Notes: generated from the sequence alone by a model not told the origin. Counted from the first letter of the stretch, positions 36,648 through 45,767 are shown. The stretch: 64,000 nt of DNA from Bin87 sp034423115 (GCA_034423115.1 DAOUJD010000066.1:19964-83963); one strand, 5' to 3'. Program-made: numbers and translations.

Positions 36648-36878
36648 TCAATAACCACCCTCGAACCCGATCGTTACCGTTCCGTTTTCCACGATGATCG
36701 GTGTGATTCGTTCGCCGCCCGAAAGCTCCAGGAGCGCCGGAATTTGGTCCGGTTGTTTAGAAACGTCGATCTCCGTATACGCCACCCTTTGCCGCCGGTA
36801 ATGCATCTTCGCTTGCGCGGAAAACGGGCAATCCGGATGGGTATAAAGGATGATTTCGGTTTGCTCTGCGGTGGTCAA
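36648..36878 (-). CDS. Small glutaredoxin, Cys homologue of the UXX-star family
   Basis: 76 residues from TTG 36878, supported by AGGAG 6 bases upstream; the longer reading frame to 37001 has no ribosome-binding site. The active site is HPDCPFSAQAKM, a CPFS monothiol-like motif. The C-terminus LSGGERITPIIVENGTVTIGFEGGY closely follows the UXX-star (seleno)protein pattern, where Cys is often Sec. Here the codon is Cys. 36879-37256 contains no recognised gene. Confidence 0.8.
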   Translation of the reverse strand: MTTAEQTEIILYTHPDCPFSAQAKMHYRRQRVAYTEIDVSKQPDQIPALLELSGGERITPIIVENGTVTIGFEGGY

Positions 36879-37256
36879 AATATTCTCCTGTGCGGTTTCA
36901 CATCGCGCTTTTTTTGGTAGGTGTCCAAATTGTACGTAGGCGGGTACCATAACGCAACGCTCTCGCATCGCCAAGCGCGATAGGATTGGGCCAAATTTCA
37001 CTTGGGACTCGGCGCGTCTTTCTACTCAAACGGATCGAATCACTGAAGGGGGCGCCGCGCCTTTAGCGTTCCAAGCTTAGACCCTAGCCTTCCTCTTGAA
37101 TCAAAGGCTATGCGTAAATCCAGCGGGCGTGGGGTTAACAACGCCCTCAAGCCTCCGGACAGAACCGGCGGGAACGAGACGCCAGAGAATGTAAAGAAGG
37201 TCGAATCTGAATTCGTGCGCCGGAGCAATGATCCTGGCCTGTGGCCGGTAACCAGG

Positions 37257-38210
37257 TCATATCGGCACGGGTTGCTGCTCGAGCAAGTCCCCGACGACTG
37301 ACTCTTGCGTGCGTTCTCGCAGCCGCGCCATGCTTTTGAGTATGATTCTGTGGGCCAAAGCCGGCTGCGCCATCGTTTTTATATCGTCCGGCGTGACGTA
37401 CTCCTGCCCTCTTATCGCGGCCAGCGCCTGAGCTCCTCGGTAAAGGCCCAACGTTGCTCGCGGACTTGCGCCAAGTTCTACGTCCGCGTGGTCTCGGGTG
37501 GACCGTACCAACTGGACCAAGTACGTTCTGAGCACCGGGCTGATGTACACCTGGCGTACCATGGCCTGGATCCTAAGTACCTCGTCAGCGGATGCCACCG
37601 GCTTTAGTTCGCCGAGCGGATCGGCGTCTTCGAACCGTTCCACCATGGACTCCTCGTCGTTTTCCGAGGGATAGCCCAAGCTTAGCCTAAGCAAAAACCG
37701 GTCGATCTGGGCTTCGGGCAGCGGGAACGTACCCTCCAGTTCAATGGGGTTTTGGGTTGCCACGACCATGAACGGCGCCGGCAATCGAACGGTGTCCTGG
37801 TCCACGGTGACCTGTCGCTCTGCCATTGCCTCCAGGAGGGCGGACTGGGTTCTGGGCGTGGCCCGGTTGATTTCATCGGCGAGAACCACTTGGGAGACAA
37901 CCGGACCCGGTCGGTATTCGAACTGACCGCTCTGCTGGTTGTAGTAGTTGATTCCCGTGATGTCCGAAGGCATCAGGTCCGGGGTGAACTGGATGCGTCG
38001 GAACTCGCAATCCAGCGAATACGCCAATGATCTGGCCATGGTCGTCTTGCCAATGCCCGGCACGTCCTCCACCAGAATGTGTCCGGCGCTGAACAGTGCG
38101 GCCAACGTGAACTCGATGACTTCAGCTTTCCCGACAATCGTCCGTTGGATGTTGTCGCGTATGGCGGCCGCCGTGTCGGCGACATGTTGGGTTTGGGCCG
38201 CGGTGATCAA
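37257..38210 (-). CDS. MoxR-family AAA+ ATPase
   Basis: 317 residues. Walker A VEDVPGIGKTTMA near 48, Walker B VVLADEINRATPRTQSALLEAMAE, sensor VVATQNPIELEGTFPLPEAQIDRF. MoxR ATPases usually precede a DUF58 and VWA genes, but none follows here. ATG 38210 overlaps the stop of the nucleotidyltransferase gene by 4 bases, so these two are coupled. Confidence 0.92.
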   Translation of the reverse strand: MITAAQTQHVADTAAAIRDNIQRTIVGKAEVIEFTLAALFSAGHILVEDVPGIGKTTMARSLAYSLDCEFRRIQFTPDLMPSDITGINYYNQQSGQFEYRPGPVVSQVVLADEINRATPRTQSALLEAMAERQVTVDQDTVRLPAPFMVVATQNPIELEGTFPLPEAQIDRFLLRLSLGYPSENDEESMVERFEDADPLGELKPVASADEVLRIQAMVRQVYISPVLRTYLVQLVRSTRDHADVELGASPRATLGLYRGAQALAAIRGQEYVTPDDIKTMAQPALAHRIILKSMARLRERTQESVVGDLLEQQPVPI

Positions 38211-38935
38211 TACGTTACCCGTCCGGTCGTTTCAAGTTCTCCAGATAAGTAGGTTTCCACTTCACTTAGGTCCTTGAATGAGTCAACGCTGCGCCAGAAT
38301 TTGTCGCTCTGAACTGCCGACATTCGTCCCGAGGTGGCTAACTCCGGAAAGGTAGTCGTCTCGTGGTCGCCTTCGTCGGGCAACAATTTTGCTATCGCCG
38401 GATTCAGCACGTAGATCCCACCGTTAATCGCGAATGGAAGCGTCGCTTTTTCGCGGAAGTGGCGTACTTTGCCAGTGGGATCCGAGTCCACAATGCCGTA
38501 CGGACTGACCATCGGCACCGTCAAGATGGTGGCCATGTGAGAAGGATTCGTGGCCGTTCTCTGGTTGAAATCCCGCACCAATTGGCGCAAGTCCGTTTGA
38601 GTGATCACGTCGCCATTGGTGGCGATGACCGGGCCATCGACGTCAGATAGCCCGTCCAAGCCCTTCTTTATCGCTCCGCCCCGGCCCAACGGAGTATCTT
38701 CATAGGAATATTGCGCCCGAATCCCGAAACTAGTGCCGTCTCTGAAGTATTCCTCGACCAGATGACCGAGGTAACCCACCAGGAACACCACATCGGTTAC
38801 GCCGGATGATCGCAACCAGCTCACCTGGTGAGCTACTATCGGCTTGCCGGCCACCGGTACCATCGGTTTGGGTACCGTTTCCGTGAGGGGACGCAATCGT
38901 TCCCCCTTACCGCCGGCCAGAATCAGAGCGTACAT
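38207..38935 (-). CDS. Sugar-phosphate nucleotidyltransferase
   Basis: 242 residues. N-terminal LILAGGKGERLRPLTETVPKPMVPVAGKPI is the nucleotide-binding loop, with TNGDVITQTD and INGGIYVLNP as later motifs. It would make an NDP-sugar from a sugar-1-phosphate (mannose- or glucose-type; not decidable). There is no C-terminal acyltransferase domain. Confidence 0.88.
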   Translation of the reverse strand: MYALILAGGKGERLRPLTETVPKPMVPVAGKPIVAHQVSWLRSSGVTDVVFLVGYLGHLVEEYFRDGTSFGIRAQYSYEDTPLGRGGAIKKGLDGLSDVDGPVIATNGDVITQTDLRQLVRDFNQRTATNPSHMATILTVPMVSPYGIVDSDPTGKVRHFREKATLPFAINGGIYVLNPAIAKLLPDEGDHETTTFPELATSGRMSAVQSDKFWRSVDSFKDLSEVETYLSGELETTGRVTY

Positions 38936-38975
38936 AGTAGGCGGTATCCTACCGCTGGCCCATCATCAGGTCAAC

Positions 38976-39010
38976 AAAAAGCCACCGCCCGACGTGAAGG
39001 TGGTGGCTTT
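38976..39010 (-). terminator. Terminator after the TRAP permease genes
   Basis: On the minus strand AAAGCCACCACC pairs with GGCGGTGGCTTT (one G-T pair) around a 9-base loop and is followed by TTTTT-G. It lies 34 bp after the dctM stop, separating it from the nucleotidyltransferase gene. Confidence 0.8.
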
Positions 39011-39043
39011 CGTTCACGATTCGCGCTGACCTGCACAGACGCG

Positions 39044-40726
39044 CTAATTGTAGGCCCGCGGTCTGAACTCAGACGAACAATATCTAACGCTTTCCCAGAA
39101 ACCGGCGGCCTCACGTTCAACATTGACCGTTTGCAGGAAGTCCCGGCTCGGGTCGTCGTAAATGATGCACGGCGCCCAGAGAGCGATGTCAGGGAACGCG
39201 AACAATAGTGCTATCACCAGGGCCATGCAGCCCATGAATGGTAATACCCCTATGTACACGTCCGTAATCGTACTTTCTCGTAACGCCTCCTGGGCCGCCG
39301 CCGTTTGCTCTGCCATTTGTTGGTCAACGTCCTGTCTAACTCCGTGCAGGATGTACAGATTGATCCCTTCCGGGGGACTGATCAGGGCGGCCTCGACCAG
39401 GATCACCATGATGATGCCGAACCAGATCAAATCGACGCCGACTGCTTCCAGAGACGGGGTAAGGATCGGGATCGTGGTCACCAGCATGGCGAAACTTTCC
39501 ATGAAAGTTCCCAGCAGCAGGTAGAAAAATACGAGGATGATCACGAATTGCAGCGCGTTGAGGTTCAACCCCGTGATCCATTCGGAAATATCTTGGGATA
39601 TACCCAAGCGGGCGAACGCGAAGCTCAGCGTGAACGCAGCCATGACGATCAGCATGATCATCGACGACGTGCGTACCGTCGATATGATGGCGTCCAGGAG
39701 CATAATCCGAATGCCGCGGGAGGCAGCTCCCCAATCTGCGTAGACTCCCAGCGGCTTTTTGAACAGTTCGTTGGCGATGGCCACCACAAGCGCGCCGAAT
39801 ACGCCCAGCGCTGCTGCTTCCGTAGGGGTTGCCCATCCGGTGTAGATCGAACCCAGAACCACCATGATGATAATCAGGACCGGAACGATCGCCAACAAAC
39901 CAACGGTGGCTTCCTTTATCATCCGTAGCCATTCGGACGTCGCCTCTCCGTAGGAAAGGGTAGAACGTCCCCGTCTGTAAGCGGCGCGTTCCACAGGGTC
40001 AGAGAGCGCTATTTCCGTTGCCTGTTCTCGCCTCAGGGCTTCACCTTGCTCATCGGTGTAACGCCTGATGCCGAGCCCGTTGAACCATGCGCGGTACAGC
40101 CTCCGGACCTCGTCGTCCATAGGCGCCGTCCGGGGCAGGATCACTGAGGTAACGACCATCATCAGGATCATCGTGAATGCCAGCAAAAACCCAGGCAAGA
40201 ATCCGCCCATGTACAGGCGTCCGATGGACTCCTCAACCAATACGCCGTAAATGATCAGGCCGATACTGGGGGGAATCAAAATTCCGAGCGTGCCGCCAGC
40301 CGCCAGGGACCCGATCACCAACCGCTCGCTGTAACCGCGTTGCCGGAACGAGGGCAGCGAGACCCGGCTGATGGTGGCGGAGGTCGCGACGCTGGATCCG
40401 GAACACGCCGCAAACACGGCACACGAAGCGATGTTGGTGTGCAGCAAGCCGCCGGGCAGGAAAACCAGCCAACGGGACAACGCTCCATACATCCGCTCTC
40501 CCATTCCAGAGCGGAGCATCAATTCGCCCATGAGCAGGAACAGCGGGACGGCCACCAGGATGAAGTTGGTGTTGCTTTCCCAGGCTTTGTTCCCAAGGAT
40601 GTTCCAAAGCGGAGCATCCGAAAACGCCTGCATCATCACCAGCGAAAGCACGCCCAAGGCGCCGGCTACATACAAGCCAATCAGGAAGAAAACTCCCATC
40701 ATGCTGAACGCGGTGATGATTGCCAT
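39044..40726 (-). CDS. dctM: TRAP transporter large permease (DctM)
   Basis: 560 residues with about 12-13 membrane segments. Conserved: VPLFLLMGELMLRSGMGERMYGAL, CAVFAACSGSSVATSATIS, GSLAAGGTLGILIPPSIGLIIYG. It is longer than the usual 430 residues because of a charged insertion (about residues 190-270, DEVRRLYRAWFNGLGIRRY...SEWLRMIKEA) and an extended C-terminal loop; similar long versions occur. Forms the sodium-coupled channel with DctQ (40811). Confidence 0.93.
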   Translation of the reverse strand: MAIITAFSMMGVFFLIGLYVAGALGVLSLVMMQAFSDAPLWNILGNKAWESNTNFILVAVPLFLLMGELMLRSGMGERMYGALSRWLVFLPGGLLHTNIASCAVFAACSGSSVATSATISRVSLPSFRQRGYSERLVIGSLAAGGTLGILIPPSIGLIIYGVLVEESIGRLYMGGFLPGFLLAFTMILMMVVTSVILPRTAPMDDEVRRLYRAWFNGLGIRRYTDEQGEALRREQATEIALSDPVERAAYRRGRSTLSYGEATSEWLRMIKEATVGLLAIVPVLIIIMVVLGSIYTGWATPTEAAALGVFGALVVAIANELFKKPLGVYADWGAASRGIRIMLLDAIISTVRTSSMIMLIVMAAFTLSFAFARLGISQDISEWITGLNLNALQFVIILVFFYLLLGTFMESFAMLVTTIPILTPSLEAVGVDLIWFGIIMVILVEAALISPPEGINLYILHGVRQDVDQQMAEQTAAAQEALRESTITDVYIGVLPFMGCMALVIALLFAFPDIALWAPCIIYDDPSRDFLQTVNVEREAAGFWESVRYCSSEFRPRAYN

Positions 40727-40810
40727 TTTCTGCAGTCCTCCGGAGAGTTACCGTAGGTCGAAAATAGGGTGCTTTGCTATGGATTCACTGGGGCTAGAGG
40801 AGGCCGAGTT

Positions 40811-41551
40811 CTACACGCCGGAAGCCGCTTCCTCGACGATCTCGACGTTGGGCGCAAGCTCGGCTACGTCTCCACCTGAATTCTTGTGCCAGACCTCTAG
40901 CACCCCGCGTACTATCATGCTGAGCATCCACTCGAACGAGGTAAATGCCAGCATGGTGAACCCGACTGCCACGATTATCTGGAATGCCCAAAGTTCTGGC
41001 AAAAAATTTGCAATCAGGTATGTGTTGGCTAAAGCAGGCTCACACCCGAGGGCAAGTTTGTCGGGATTGTCTTCTCCGAGCAAGTTCATCACGAAACGGT
41101 CAGTGCCGCTAGAAGACACATCCGGCGCGTTACGAATACAGTACGATTTGAGGACTTCTTTCCATGCATACCAAGCCGTGATAAGTCCGAAAAACCCTAC
41201 CGAGCCCAACGCCAACCAGTCGGCAACCGATCGCATATAAGGGTGAATACGCGAGAACAGAGGTAGTAAAACGTCGATGCGGACGTGAGAACCGGTGCGC
41301 AGGGAATAAGAGAACGCCCATGTTCCGGCGAACGCCAAGATATACCCGCCGATCAACTCCTGGTTTCCCAGCACAGGACCGCCAAGCTTGCGGACGATCA
41401 CTTGGTAAGTGATGTATATCCCCAACAGGAGCAACAAAGAGCCGCAGATGTAACCGAATATTCGGTAGACGTAGTCCAGCCACCCGTCGATCCTGTAGAT
41501 CAACCGGGTTATGCTGACGGGTGCGGATGTTGACGTGGGTTGGGTAGTCAA
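40811..41551 (-). CDS. dctQ: TRAP transporter small permease (DctQ)
   Basis: 246 residues from TTG 41551, chosen because GGAGG lies 6 bases upstream; a GTG at 41593 is not supported. Four membrane helices with RIFGYICGSLLLLLGIYITYQVIVRK first and SYSLRTGSHVRIDVLLPL, the small-subunit signature. A 50-residue loop between helices (RNAPDVSSSGTDRFVMNLLGEDNPDKLALGCE) is unusual. It pairs with DctM 84 bp downstream. Confidence 0.88.
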   Translation of the reverse strand: MTTQPTSTSAPVSITRLIYRIDGWLDYVYRIFGYICGSLLLLLGIYITYQVIVRKLGGPVLGNQELIGGYILAFAGTWAFSYSLRTGSHVRIDVLLPLFSRIHPYMRSVADWLALGSVGFFGLITAWYAWKEVLKSYCIRNAPDVSSSGTDRFVMNLLGEDNPDKLALGCEPALANTYLIANFLPELWAFQIIVAVGFTMLAFTSFEWMLSMIVRGVLEVWHKNSGGDVAELAPNVEIVEEAASGV

Positions 41552-41819
41552 CTGGCGCCTCCAGGGAAGGTATTCGGGAGCGGCGAGACACACGCCTGCG
41601 GTTTAATTTCCGTCGTTTCCGTGGGCGAGAGATTGGAACTGACCGCCAGTTTTGCAAGTGCGGACTATATTTGCCGGACAGATAAATGTCAACCAAACAG
41701 GTCACGGTCGCTACTGCCGCATCGTCCATCCGTCCGGCAATGAGTTTTAGGGTCTCGGCGAGGCCAAAGTGCGGGCTAGTTGACGTCCTCCGCCTGACCG
41801 GCAGCGCCGACCCTGACAC

Positions 41820-41909
41820 CTATAATGCTATCAACATGCAGAGAGCTACAGCTAAAAGATATTTGCCGATGCCGATGCGGGACACCATTTCTTCGATGCG
41901 AATCTTCAT
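41820..41909 (-). CDS. 29-residue hydrophobic small ORF
   Basis: ATG 41909 is preceded by AGGAGGGGG with short spacing. The peptide has a charged amphipathic start (MKIRIEEMVSRIGIGKY) and a hydrophobic tail (LLAVALCMLIAL), a single membrane helix. It lies in the 600-bp gap between the binding-protein and DctQ genes on the same strand. No homologue is recognised; support is the ribosome-binding site and composition only. Confidence 0.4.
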   Translation of the reverse strand: MKIRIEEMVSRIGIGKYLLAVALCMLIAL

Positions 41910-42095
41910 ACCCCCTCCTGTCGATCCAGCATTCCAAAAAGGGCGAACATTAGGTTCCCGGCACGTTGTTTTTGCAACGATTTTGCGAGTCTATGGCAAG
42001 CAGTTATCCTTGTCAAACGGAAAACAAATCCAAATAAATGTTGCGACCAATAGAGGTTGGACCATAAGTCGATCAGGTTTCGTTAACTAATGAAT

Positions 42096-42121
42096 TGAGG
42101 GCAGTCGTCAAACCGCCCTCA
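42096..42121 (-). terminator. Hairpin after the first TRAP binding-protein gene
   Basis: TGAGGGC (42121-42115 on the minus strand) pairs with GCCCTCA (42102-42096) around a 12-base loop. The T run is weak, so it may only attenuate transcription into dctQM. The rest of 41910-42148 holds nothing recognised. Confidence 0.45.
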
Positions 42122-42148
42122 GAATTGCGAAAGTCGATGTCCTGCGCC

Positions 42149-43165
42149 TTATTCGGTAGCAGAGGCCGTACCGTCGGGGTTGATCTTCACTTTGACGATT
42201 GGCGCGACCAGATCGTTGAAAATTACGGCGCCTTCAGAAGTGAGGCCCCCGACCCGGTCCACCCACCCGGGGACGACGTTTTCGATTGCCGACTGCCGTT
42301 GGTCATTCTTCATCTCGTCCGTGAACGTGATCTCCTTCATGCCTTGTTCCACGTTTTGGGCGATGGCGTTGGGCGCGAAGTGCTCGAAGAGCAACTGCCT
42401 GTTCAGGTACGCGTGCCGTGCCCCTTCTTCCAGGACGATATTCTGCAGGTCCTTCGGCATCTCGTTCCAGCGATGCTCGCTGATCGAGAACCAGCTGTGA
42501 CCCACTGAGACAATCGGGCCCACGAGATAGTCCGCCACTTCGTACCAGCGCAGGCCATGTCCGCACGAGCCGCAGGATATCGCTCCGTCGATCACACCGC
42601 GCTCGAGAGCGGTGTACACGTCCGCGAACGCAATGAACTGCGGATCGGCCCCCATACCAGACAGCAGGTCGCTCAGCACCGTGCTGTGGCTGCGGACCTT
42701 CAATCCTTGCAGGTCCTCCAGGCCGTCGACCTGGGGTTTGGCGAAGATGTAGTTGGGCACGGTCATCATGTAGGCGACCTGAATCCCGCCGTTCTGCTCG
42801 GTAACTTCCGCCATCTTGGGTTGGATGGCGTCAATGACCGCCAATTGGGCAGCTTGCGTCGGATAGAGCCCCCAGAGGTTGCTCATGTCCATGATTGGGA
42901 AGTCGCCGCCCACGTAGCCGGAATAAATCTGCGCGGAGTCAAGCGTGCCGTCCTCGAACAATCGTAGAGAGTCAGGGCCGGCGATTCCCAGTTCTGGGAA
43001 TGATGAAACTTCGAACACGACCTGGCCGTTGGTTCGTCGATTGACCCGCTCGACGAAACCGATGTCCTCGGTTTCAGCATAGTTTCCGATGGCGAGTCCA
43101 CAGTCAACGAGCGTCCTATTGATGCAGGCCATCTGCATTGCGAATTTCTGGCCCTGGGATTCCAA
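42149..43165 (-). CDS. dctP: TRAP substrate-binding protein (DctP-like), no export signal
   Basis: 338 residues. The DctP fold is clear (RVNRRTNGQVVFEVSSFPELG, AFADVYTALERGVIDGAI, GPIVSVGHSWFSIS) and it aligns along its length with the paralogue at 43378, both beginning the mature part with a CINRTL motif. The reading frame starts at TTG 43165 with no signal peptide, and the next in-frame codon series upstream reaches a TAA at 43207. Either the N-terminus has been lost and the gene is decaying, or the protein acts without export. Confidence 0.8.
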   Translation of the reverse strand: MESQGQKFAMQMACINRTLVDCGLAIGNYAETEDIGFVERVNRRTNGQVVFEVSSFPELGIAGPDSLRLFEDGTLDSAQIYSGYVGGDFPIMDMSNLWGLYPTQAAQLAVIDAIQPKMAEVTEQNGGIQVAYMMTVPNYIFAKPQVDGLEDLQGLKVRSHSTVLSDLLSGMGADPQFIAFADVYTALERGVIDGAISCGSCGHGLRWYEVADYLVGPIVSVGHSWFSISEHRWNEMPKDLQNIVLEEGARHAYLNRQLLFEHFAPNAIAQNVEQGMKEITFTDEMKNDQRQSAIENVVPGWVDRVGGLTSEGAVIFNDLVAPIVKVKINPDGTASATE

Positions 43166-43204
43166 CGTCGTCAGATTGAAATTGATGCCGCTTTCCTCAC
43201 CGCA

Positions 43205-43381
43205 TTACCATCCTGCCGGACTGCCACCGCCGTGAACCGCGGGCACTGACGAGGTGCTTTCGCCGTCGCACGGAGTGCTCGCCATGGCTTCCTTGCCGCC
43301 GCTGGGCGAATCCACGATGCTGTTGCAGACATCACCGACACTGCGCAGGTCACCGCAATCGGTCTTGTCCATCATCATCAT
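43205..43381 (-). CDS. 58-residue small ORF between the two TRAP binding proteins
   Basis: Four consecutive ATG codons (43381-43370) overlap the stop of the upstream binding protein. The ORF reads MMMMDKTDCGDLRSVGDVC and ends STSSVPAVHGGGSPAGW-stop. It is in frame with the downstream dctP, from which a single TAA and 13 codons separate it. It has three Cys and no hydrophobic stretch, so it is not a signal peptide. Possibly a relic fused region; translation is unproven. Confidence 0.35.
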   Translation of the reverse strand: MMMMDKTDCGDLRSVGDVCNSIVDSPSGGKEAMASTPCDGESTSSVPAVHGGGSPAGW

Positions 43382-44550
43382 GGCTTGGTTTCGCTGGCGG
43401 TGCCATCGGAGTTGATGACCACACCGACGATCGGGCCGACCTTCTCATTGAAGATCTGGACGCCTTCCGAGCTCGGTCCGCCGGCTCGTTCCACCCAGTT
43501 AGGGATGATGAGATCGAGGGCGGTATCACGCATCTTGGCTTTGACGTCGTCCGGGAAATCGGAATATTCCATCCCTTCTTCGACGTTCAAGTTGATGCCG
43601 TCCGGATCCCACTGCTCTTTGAGCAAGCGCAGGTTTTCGGCTTCGTATTCCTTTCCGACTTCCTTGAGGACCGCTTTGCTTTCCTCGGACAGCTGGCTCC
43701 ATTTGTCGCCGTTGACCGTGACGTAGGTGACGCCGATGGAACCAACGATTGGCCCATACAGGTAATCAGTTACCTCATACCATCGTTGCCCATAACCGGG
43801 AGTTCCACCCGTGACGCCGCCGTCCAGCACTCCGCGCTCCAACGCGGTGTACACGTCGGCGAACGCGACGAATTGGCCCTCGGCTCCGAGGCCAGACAAC
43901 AGGTCCCCGAGAATCGTGCTGTGCTGCCGGATTTTCTTGTCTTCAAACGCAGGCAGGTCGGGCAGAGGCTCACGGCTGAAGATGTACTGGTTGGGATAGT
44001 AATTCCTAAAAATGGGCTCGCCGCCCGTAGCATCACGGAGGATGCGGATCATGTCGTCTTCGATCGCATCGGTGAGCGCCAGGTGGGCGTCGTTGCTGGG
44101 CGAGAGGCCCCACAGGTTGCCCACGTCGATAATCGGAAGGTCCCCTCCGACGTATCCGGAATATATTTCGGCGAACTCGAGGGTTTGGTCGTTGACCAAT
44201 CGAATCGTGTCAGGACCTGCCAGACCCAGCTCGGGATACGACGAGATCTCGATTGCAACCTCACCGCCGGTGCGTTCCTGCACGCGGGGGATATAGAAGG
44301 AATCAATTAGCTCGCAGGGCCGCAGCGTACGGTTGATACAAACCACCTGCAAGGTAACCGGTTCTTTCGCCATGGCGGCCGGAGCTTCGGTTGCCTGTTC
44401 GCTCATGGCGGGCGCCGCCGGGGCTGCCGTCTCGCCACCGCCGCACGCAGCTATCCCGACCACGAGCATCGCTATGGCGCCTGCCGCTATTAGCGTACGC
44501 GACGACCAGGCCGTGAACGCCCCGGATCGCAGTCTGCTTGTTTTCAACAT
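43378..44550 (-). CDS. dctP: TRAP substrate-binding lipoprotein (DctP-like)
   Basis: 390 residues. A signal sequence ends in a lipobox (IAMLVVGIAACGGGE), an Ala/Pro-rich linker follows, and the DctP domain includes GGEVAIEISSYPELGLAGPDTIR and AFADVYTALERGVLDGG with the ligand-arginine region. GAGGGGG precedes the ATG. It would capture an organic acid for the DctQM permease. Paralogue of the adjacent 42149 gene. Confidence 0.92.
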   Translation of the reverse strand: MLKTSRLRSGAFTAWSSRTLIAAGAIAMLVVGIAACGGGETAAPAAPAMSEQATEAPAAMAKEPVTLQVVCINRTLRPCELIDSFYIPRVQERTGGEVAIEISSYPELGLAGPDTIRLVNDQTLEFAEIYSGYVGGDLPIIDVGNLWGLSPSNDAHLALTDAIEDDMIRILRDATGGEPIFRNYYPNQYIFSREPLPDLPAFEDKKIRQHSTILGDLLSGLGAEGQFVAFADVYTALERGVLDGGVTGGTPGYGQRWYEVTDYLYGPIVGSIGVTYVTVNGDKWSQLSEESKAVLKEVGKEYEAENLRLLKEQWDPDGINLNVEEGMEYSDFPDDVKAKMRDTALDLIIPNWVERAGGPSSEGVQIFNEKVGPIVGVVINSDGTASETKP

Positions 44551-44603
44551 ACAGTCCCCCTCACAGCGTAAAACGCGCCAACGATCAGACGATAAATTTG
44601 GAC

Positions 44604-44632
44604 TTTACAGGATCGCCTAACCGGGCTGTCAG
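44604..44632 (-). promoter_or_regulatory. Candidate promoter of the TRAP binding-protein gene
   Basis: On the minus strand CTGACA (44632-44627), a 17-bp spacer and TGTAAA (44609-44604) lie about 55 bp before the ATG. Confidence 0.4.
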
Positions 44633-44769
44633 ATTGGCGGAATACGTTAACAGTAGCCTAACTTGGTGTCAACGACTCAGTCGCGAGCGAGGAATTACGC
44701 GCGTCCAACGCCAAGCCCGGCCACTAGTGATTGGCCTGATGTATTTTCAATAGCGGGAGATTATGCCTG

Positions 44770-44778
44770 TGCTATAAT
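44770..44778 (+). promoter_or_regulatory. Extended -10 promoter before the CMD gene
   Basis: TGCTATAAT (TGn plus a perfect TATAAT at 44773-44778) lies about 85 bp upstream of the CMD start; no good -35 is needed for this class. Confidence 0.5.
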
Positions 44779-44862
44779 CGGGCTCGATTCTGAGGGGTTC
44801 TTCAACCAAGATTTCTGCCTTGAATAATCCAAACCGAAGCCGTTTTTAGGAGGAAAGTCGCC

Positions 44863-45657
44863 TTGACTAGTCTCAATGACCGAGTTCAAGCGGGCCAGGA
44901 GATGCGGAGGATCATGGCCGGCGGGGACGTCTCGCATTTCGCTTTGCCCGGCGTCGATCAGTTGGCCCCCGACCTGAAACGCATCATCGACGAGGCTTTG
45001 TTCGGCACCATCTGGACTCGACCTGGACTTGATCTGAAGCAGCGTTGCATCGCCACGATTTCGGCGTTGATGACCCAGGGAGAACTCAACCTCCTTCGCA
45101 GGCACATCGTCCGCGCTCTCAACGTGGGCCTGACCCCCAACCAGATCGTGGAGATATTCTTACAATCCACGTTTTACATTGGCGTTCCGGCCGTGGAATC
45201 GGGGCTGCGATTGACCAAGGACATTTTCGAGGAAATGGGCATCGAATATGAGCCTGATCTGGAATACGATCCCAACCAGCATGTCGACGAATTGTACGCG
45301 CTGGGCCAGGAATTGCATCGCAAGCATTTGGGAGGCATTCAGGACACGGGCATGGATGCTGATAGTCCTGAAGCGCAACTCGAACGAATCATTGACGAAT
45401 ACAACTGGGGCGCTATTTACAGCCGTTCCCTGTTGAGTGACCAAGAGAGGGCCATCATCTCGCTGGCGGCCCTTACCAGCATGGGCGTTTACGACGCGCA
45501 GATGAGAAGGCGCATTCGCGGCGCCGTTGGTGTCGGCCTAAATCCCACGGAAGTGATGGAGATTTTCATCCACCTGTCGATGTATGGCGGTTACATCAAC
45601 GCAAGGACCGCCATGCGCATTGCCCGGTCGGTTTTCAACGAGTTGGGCATCACCTGA
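44863..45657 (+). CDS. Carboxymuconolactone decarboxylase-family protein, two CMD repeats
   Basis: 264 residues; TTG 44863 has AGGAGG 9 bases upstream. Two AhpD/CMD-like domains follow each other: ATISALMTQGELNLLRRHIVRALNVGLTPNQIVEIFLQ (near 66-105) and ISLAALTSMGVYDAQMRRRIRGAVGVGLNPTEVMEIFI (near 198-235). Neither has the CxxC of peroxidase-type AhpD, so a PcaC-like decarboxylase role is more likely. The following alpha/beta hydrolase recalls the pcaC-pcaD pair. Confidence 0.85.
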   Translation: MTSLNDRVQAGQEMRRIMAGGDVSHFALPGVDQLAPDLKRIIDEALFGTIWTRPGLDLKQRCIATISALMTQGELNLLRRHIVRALNVGLTPNQIVEIFLQSTFYIGVPAVESGLRLTKDIFEEMGIEYEPDLEYDPNQHVDELYALGQELHRKHLGGIQDTGMDADSPEAQLERIIDEYNWGAIYSRSLLSDQERAIISLAALTSMGVYDAQMRRRIRGAVGVGLNPTEVMEIFIHLSMYGGYINARTAMRIARSVFNELGIT

Positions 45658-45767
45658 AATGTACACTGCAATCGCCGCGCAGAACCACGCGGCGATTGTC
45701 TTATATCCGTCGCTGCATCCGAGCGGCGAACACACGTCTAAAGCGCACGGAGGTCGCCGTAAAGATC

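Noticed and set aside
43205..43207. Stop between small ORF and dctP as a recoded codon
   Set aside because: It is TAA, for which no Sec or Pyl recoding is known, so only listed as possible readthrough or decay.
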